Source of the DNA: an uncultured Clostridia bacterium
GTDB lineage: Bacteria; Bacillota; Clostridia; Oscillospirales; Acutalibacteraceae
Length of the DNA stretch: 15,076 nucleotides
Assembly: GCA_937876205.1 (NCBI GenBank)
Contig: CALEII010000022.1
Location: 1 to 15,076 of the forward strand
Reading direction: 5' to 3'
In this document: positions 14,658-15,076 of the stretch, piece after piece
Layout: the number at the start of each line of letters is the position of its first letter
Position numbering within the stretch: the first letter of the stretch is position 1
The notes under the pieces: generated by a model
Databases searched by the model: none
What the model saw: the letters and a program-made list of their open reading frames with translations, nothing else
What the model was told of the DNA's origin: nothing
Position numbers and translations under genes: made by a program

Positions 14658-15076
14658 TCAGTCTGCAGTGTTTGTTTCAACAGACTTACCTGCAGCAAGC
14701 TTTCTTGCTTCAATTTCTGCAACCATTTCCTTCTGACGCTTTTCGGTAATTGTGTAGAAGAACATAGGAACAGCACAGGCAAACATACTTACAATACCTG
14801 AAATAATAAGAACATTCCAGAGTGCATCAGGGTTTTCAACTTCATAAGTTCTTGCATTTATACCAGCAATACTCATTGAAAGAACACCTATGAAAGCACC
14901 AACAGCCATACCAATCTTGTTGATAAGAGTCTGCATTGCGAAACAGATACCTTCACCTCTTTCGCCTGTTTTCCATTCAAGATAGTCAACAGTGTCACCA
15001 ATCATTGCATAAGTAATGATATTATTAACACCCTGAGGAATACCGAGAAGAACAAGACCGATTGCGCAGATAATCA
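14658..15076 (-). CDS. GPH-family (MelB-like) sugar:cation symporter, C-terminal part
   Basis: Only the last 138 residues are present; the frame is open to the right edge. It shows the late membrane segments of a glycoside-pentoside-hexuronide symporter: IGLVLLGIPQGVNNIITY, then the family's cytoplasmic loop MIGDTVDYLEWKTGERGEG (MelB has DxVDYxEWKTGxRxEG), then INKIGMAVGAFIGVLSMSIAG and LWNVLIISGIVSMFACAVPMF, and a charged tail rich in Lys/Glu. Members import di- and oligosaccharides or pentosides with Na+ or H+. It could supply xylosides to the xyl operon in this window, but the two are 9 kb apart and on opposite strands, so this is only a suggestion. A Met inside the fragment is not the true start. 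Confidence 0.9.
   Translation of the reverse strand, partial: IICAIGLVLLGIPQGVNNIITYAMIGDTVDYLEWKTGERGEGICFAMQTLINKIGMAVGAFIGVLSMSIAGINARTYEVENPDALWNVLIISGIVSMFACAVPMFFYTITEKRQKEMVAEIEARKLAAGKSVETNTAD

Overview
The window looks like chromosomal DNA from a low-GC Gram-positive gut or rumen bacterium, probably a Clostridia member of the Ruminococcus/Oscillospiraceae type. This rests on gene content and style: InlB-type Listeria-Bacteroides repeats, a clostridial xylB-xylA pair, GTP-dependent PEP carboxykinase, a GPH sugar symporter, strong AAGGAG-type ribosome binding sites, AT-rich spacers and compact hairpin/T-tract terminators. The species is not determined. No RNA gene, insertion sequence or CRISPR array was seen. 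No stretch over 300 bases lacks a gene; the longest gaps are 110-135 bases and hold promoters or terminators.

Left end (2-2235, + strand): the 3' part of a large repeat-rich surface-type protein. Three InlB-like units are followed by five tandem repeats of exactly 69 residues. In the middle of the fifth repeat the frame passes, without a stop, into the conserved C-terminal end of an NhaC-family Na+/H+ antiporter. This is a real fusion, a deletion scar or an assembly join. A UUCG-loop terminator closes it.

Xylose operon (2245-5872, + strand): an extended -10 promoter with an overlapping 19-bp palindrome drives xylB (xylulokinase), xylA (xylose isomerase) and a cytoplasmic alpha/beta hydrolase, packed with 1-2 base gaps and ended by a terminator. 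XylA and XylB convert xylose to xylulose 5-phosphate. The hydrolase is an uncharacterised passenger.

Small minus-strand unit (5875-7103): a peptidase S51-like gene with a one-base frameshift near its end, followed by an XRE-type regulator with an unrecognised C-terminal domain.

Central minus-strand region (7140-13567): pckG (GTP PEP carboxykinase) has its own promoter and terminator. Upstream lies a tight operon polA - (LMW phosphatase-RimI fusion) - tsaD. The fused protein joins a YwlE-like phosphatase with Thr at the position linked to phosphoarginine specificity to a RimI acetyltransferase. It overlaps tsaD, the tRNA t6A synthesis gene.

Right end (13559-15076): polA and dusB (tRNA dihydrouridine synthase) diverge from a 127-base region built around a perfect 14-bp inverted repeat holding both extended -10 elements. 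dusB converges on the 3' end of a GPH-family sugar symporter across a bidirectional terminator.

The observations most worth checking are the adhesin-NhaC join, the phosphatase-RimI fusion, the frameshifted S51 gene, and the palindromes at the xyl and polA/dusB promoters.
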